8,284 nucleotides of DNA, from NCBI GenBank assembly GCA_043770215.1, contig JAYVIQ010000168.1:1-8284 (forward strand), read 5' to 3'. Origin of the DNA: JAYVIQ01 sp043770215 (GTDB taxonomy: Bacteria > Bacteroidota > Bacteroidia > Cytophagales > JAAEPT01). Positions 6,914-8,284 of the stretch are shown one piece after another. The position numbers and the translations under genes were made by a program. The first letter of the stretch is position 1; each line of letters begins with the position of its first letter. The notes under the pieces are model-generated. The model saw nothing but the letters and a program-made list of their open reading frames with translations, had not been told where the DNA came from and did not search any database.

Positions 6914-7810
6914 ATGACAAAAGAAATAATCACCTCTCGTTTTTCTGAAATTCAAAGTTCCATTTGTCTTCAATTGGAAAAGTTTGATACAGTTTCAAGT
7001 TTTTCAATAGAACCATGGACACACCATAGCGGTGGGGGTGGCAAAACTAGAGTAATAGAAAATGGTAGTATTATTGAAAAAGGTGGTGTCAATTTTTCAG
7101 CCGTACAAGGCGAGCTTCCAGAAAAAATAAAAAAAGCACTTAATTGCACAGAAAGTGGATTTTTTGCTACTGGTGTATCCATAGTTTTACATCCGCAAAA
7201 TCCCTTTCATCCTATCATACACATGAATATTAGGTACTTTGAACTTGCAAATGGAGAGTACTGGTTTGGAGGAGGTATAGACCTTACTCCTATTTATGTT
7301 GATGAAAATGAAGCTAAATTCTTTCATTCAAAATTAAAAGAAACCTGCGATTCTTTTGATACAGGTTTCTACCCAGAATTTAAAACATGGGCAGACAATT
7401 ACTTTTATATTTCACATAGAAAAGAAACTAGAGGTATTGGAGGGATTTTTTTTGATAGGCTAAATGAAACAAAAAGAACGCATTCAAAAGAACTATTATT
7501 AGACTTTGTTTGTGCTGTTGGTAATACATTTGCACCTACTTATTTAGAAATACTTGCTAGAAAAGGAAAGAAAATCCCTTTTACTTCTGACAACAAAAGC
7601 TGGCAATACTTAAGAAGGGGTAGATATGTAGAATTTAATTTAGTTTATGACAAAGGCACAAAATTTGGTTTAGATACAGAAGGAAGAATAGAGTCTATAT
7701 TAATGAGCATGCCTCCTCAAGCCAATTGGACATATAATCATACACCTTTGGCAAATAGCTTAGAAGAAAAAACTTGCACACTTTTAAAGAAAGGTATTAC
7801 TTGGATTTAA
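6914..7810 (+). CDS. hemF: Oxygen-dependent coproporphyrinogen III oxidase
   Basis: HemF converts coproporphyrinogen III to protoporphyrinogen IX by two oxidative decarboxylations using O2, a late cytosolic step of haem synthesis. The protein has 298 residues, against about 299 for E. coli HemF. Family motifs are intact in order: EKGGVNFSAVQG (55-66), HPQNPFHPIIHMNIRYFE (93-110), YWFGGGIDLTP (116-126), FHSKLKETCD (137-146), FKTWADNYFYISHRKETRG (156-174), GGIFFD (176-181), RRGRYVEFNLVYDKGTKFGL (234-253) and ESILMSMPP (260-268). The four histidines that match the E. coli metal or substrate ligands are H93, H103, H138 and H168. The ATG at 6914 gives the usual N-terminus; its leader is A-rich without a Shine-Dalgarno site. 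It lies 121 bp after tamL on the same strand. That gap holds neither a clear terminator nor a consensus promoter, so read-through from tamL is possible. The downstream phosphatase gene overlaps its end by 10 bp. The enzyme implies growth with oxygen. Confidence 0.97.
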   Translation: MTKEIITSRFSEIQSSICLQLEKFDTVSSFSIEPWTHHSGGGGKTRVIENGSIIEKGGVNFSAVQGELPEKIKKALNCTESGFFATGVSIVLHPQNPFHPIIHMNIRYFELANGEYWFGGGIDLTPIYVDENEAKFFHSKLKETCDSFDTGFYPEFKTWADNYFYISHRKETRGIGGIFFDRLNETKRTHSKELLLDFVCAVGNTFAPTYLEILARKGKKIPFTSDNKSWQYLRRGRYVEFNLVYDKGTKFGLDTEGRIESILMSMPPQANWTYNHTPLANSLEEKTCTLLKKGITWI

Positions 7811-8284
7811 TACAAGAAATAGATTCTCTAGACAAAGAAATAGTTTGGGCGGTAAATAACAATCAAACTGAATTTATGGATTACGTTATGGTTTTTTTTA
7901 GCCACAAATGGATGCCTATACCTATCTATTTATTATTGCTATATCTACTTTATAAGCAATTAGGCTGGAAAAAAACTCTTTTTTATATTTTGCCCTCAAT
8001 AGCTTTGGTTATTACGCTATCAGATATAACAGCAAGTAAAATTTTCAAACCATATTTTGAGCGCCTTAGGCCTTGCCATGAAATGCCAAATTTACACCTT
8101 GTAACCAATTGTGGAGGGCAATTTGGATTTTTCTCTTCTCATGCTGCCAATAGTTTTGGGGTGGCAACGCTAATTTTTTTATTGTTAAGAAAAAAACAAA
8201 AACATATAGGACTCTTACTATTTCTTTGGGCAATTCCTGTTTCATTTTCTAGAGTTTACTTAGGAGTTCACTATCCTAGTGATA
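7801..8284 (+). CDS. PAP2-family membrane phosphatase, C-terminus cut by window edge
   Basis: This is an integral-membrane phosphatase of the type 2 phosphatidic-acid phosphatase superfamily, which dephosphorylates lipid phosphates such as undecaprenyl pyrophosphate, phosphatidylglycerol phosphate or lipid A. The substrate is not evident here. The visible 161 codons contain all three catalytic motifs: KPYFERLRP (83-91, the KX6RP motif), FFSSHAANSFG (110-120, the variant SSH form of PSGH, with catalytic H114), and SRVYLGVHYPSD (150-161) with H157 and D161, the last full codon in the window. Hydrophobic segments at about 36-51, 59-75, 118-130 and 137-149 fit the multi-spanning fold. No ATG suits the N-terminus. 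TTG at 7801, inside the last codons of hemF, gives a normal-looking family start and has an AAAGAAAGG purine run just upstream at Shine-Dalgarno distance. The 10-bp overlap implies co-transcription and probable translational coupling with hemF, although no functional link is known to me. Confidence 0.9.
   Translation, partial: MDLIQEIDSLDKEIVWAVNNNQTEFMDYVMVFFSHKWMPIPIYLLLLYLLYKQLGWKKTLFYILPSIALVITLSDITASKIFKPYFERLRPCHEMPNLHLVTNCGGQFGFFSSHAANSFGVATLIFLLLRKKQKHIGLLLFLWAIPVSFSRVYLGVHYPSD

Noticed and set aside
6764..7182. Minus-strand open frames across the tamL-hemF gap and in the hemF 5' part
   Set aside because: The products are Phe-rich or low-complexity, overlap well-supported genes on the other strand, and have no features of real proteins.

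Overview
The window is AT-rich, tightly packed bacterial DNA with the marks of a marine-type member of the Bacteroidota, most likely Flavobacteriaceae. The reasons are A-rich leaders instead of Shine-Dalgarno sites, a Sec signal peptide ending in YS|Q, a TamL-type lipid-anchored Omp85 protein, and spermidine synthesis through carboxyspermidine. The family assignment is an inference from gene content and style; no marker gene is present to prove it.

Left part, minus strand (1-3416): a polyamine operon read right to left. It begins with carboxy(nor)spermidine dehydrogenase (2220-3416). A gene for an unrecognised secreted protein of 343 residues follows (1151-2182). The operon ends with carboxynorspermidine decarboxylase NspC (1-1145, its last few codons cut off by the window edge). 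The two enzymes catalyse consecutive steps: aspartate semialdehyde plus a diamine gives a carboxylated triamine, which is decarboxylated to spermidine or norspermidine. The secreted protein between them has no evident link to that pathway. It contains a visible internal duplication and sits beside a G/C-rich palindromic repeat, the only such sequence in an otherwise AT-rich window.

Middle part (3590-6792): a TrmH/SpoU-family RNA 2'-O-ribose methyltransferase (minus) and a TamL-like outer-membrane assembly lipoprotein (plus) diverge from start codons only 5 bp apart. Control signals for each gene must therefore lie inside the other's coding sequence, unless the transcripts are nearly leaderless. 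TamL starts with TTG.

Right part, plus strand (6914-8284): oxygen-dependent coproporphyrinogen III oxidase HemF (haem synthesis) overlaps by 10 bp a PAP2-family membrane phosphatase that runs off the window end. This gene also appears to start with TTG.

No rRNA, tRNA, CRISPR array, insertion sequence or phage gene was seen. No intergenic gap exceeds 175 bp. Most of the window is ordinary core genome. The parts that deserve a second look are the duplicated-domain secreted protein and its neighbouring palindrome, and the compressed trmH/tamL junction.
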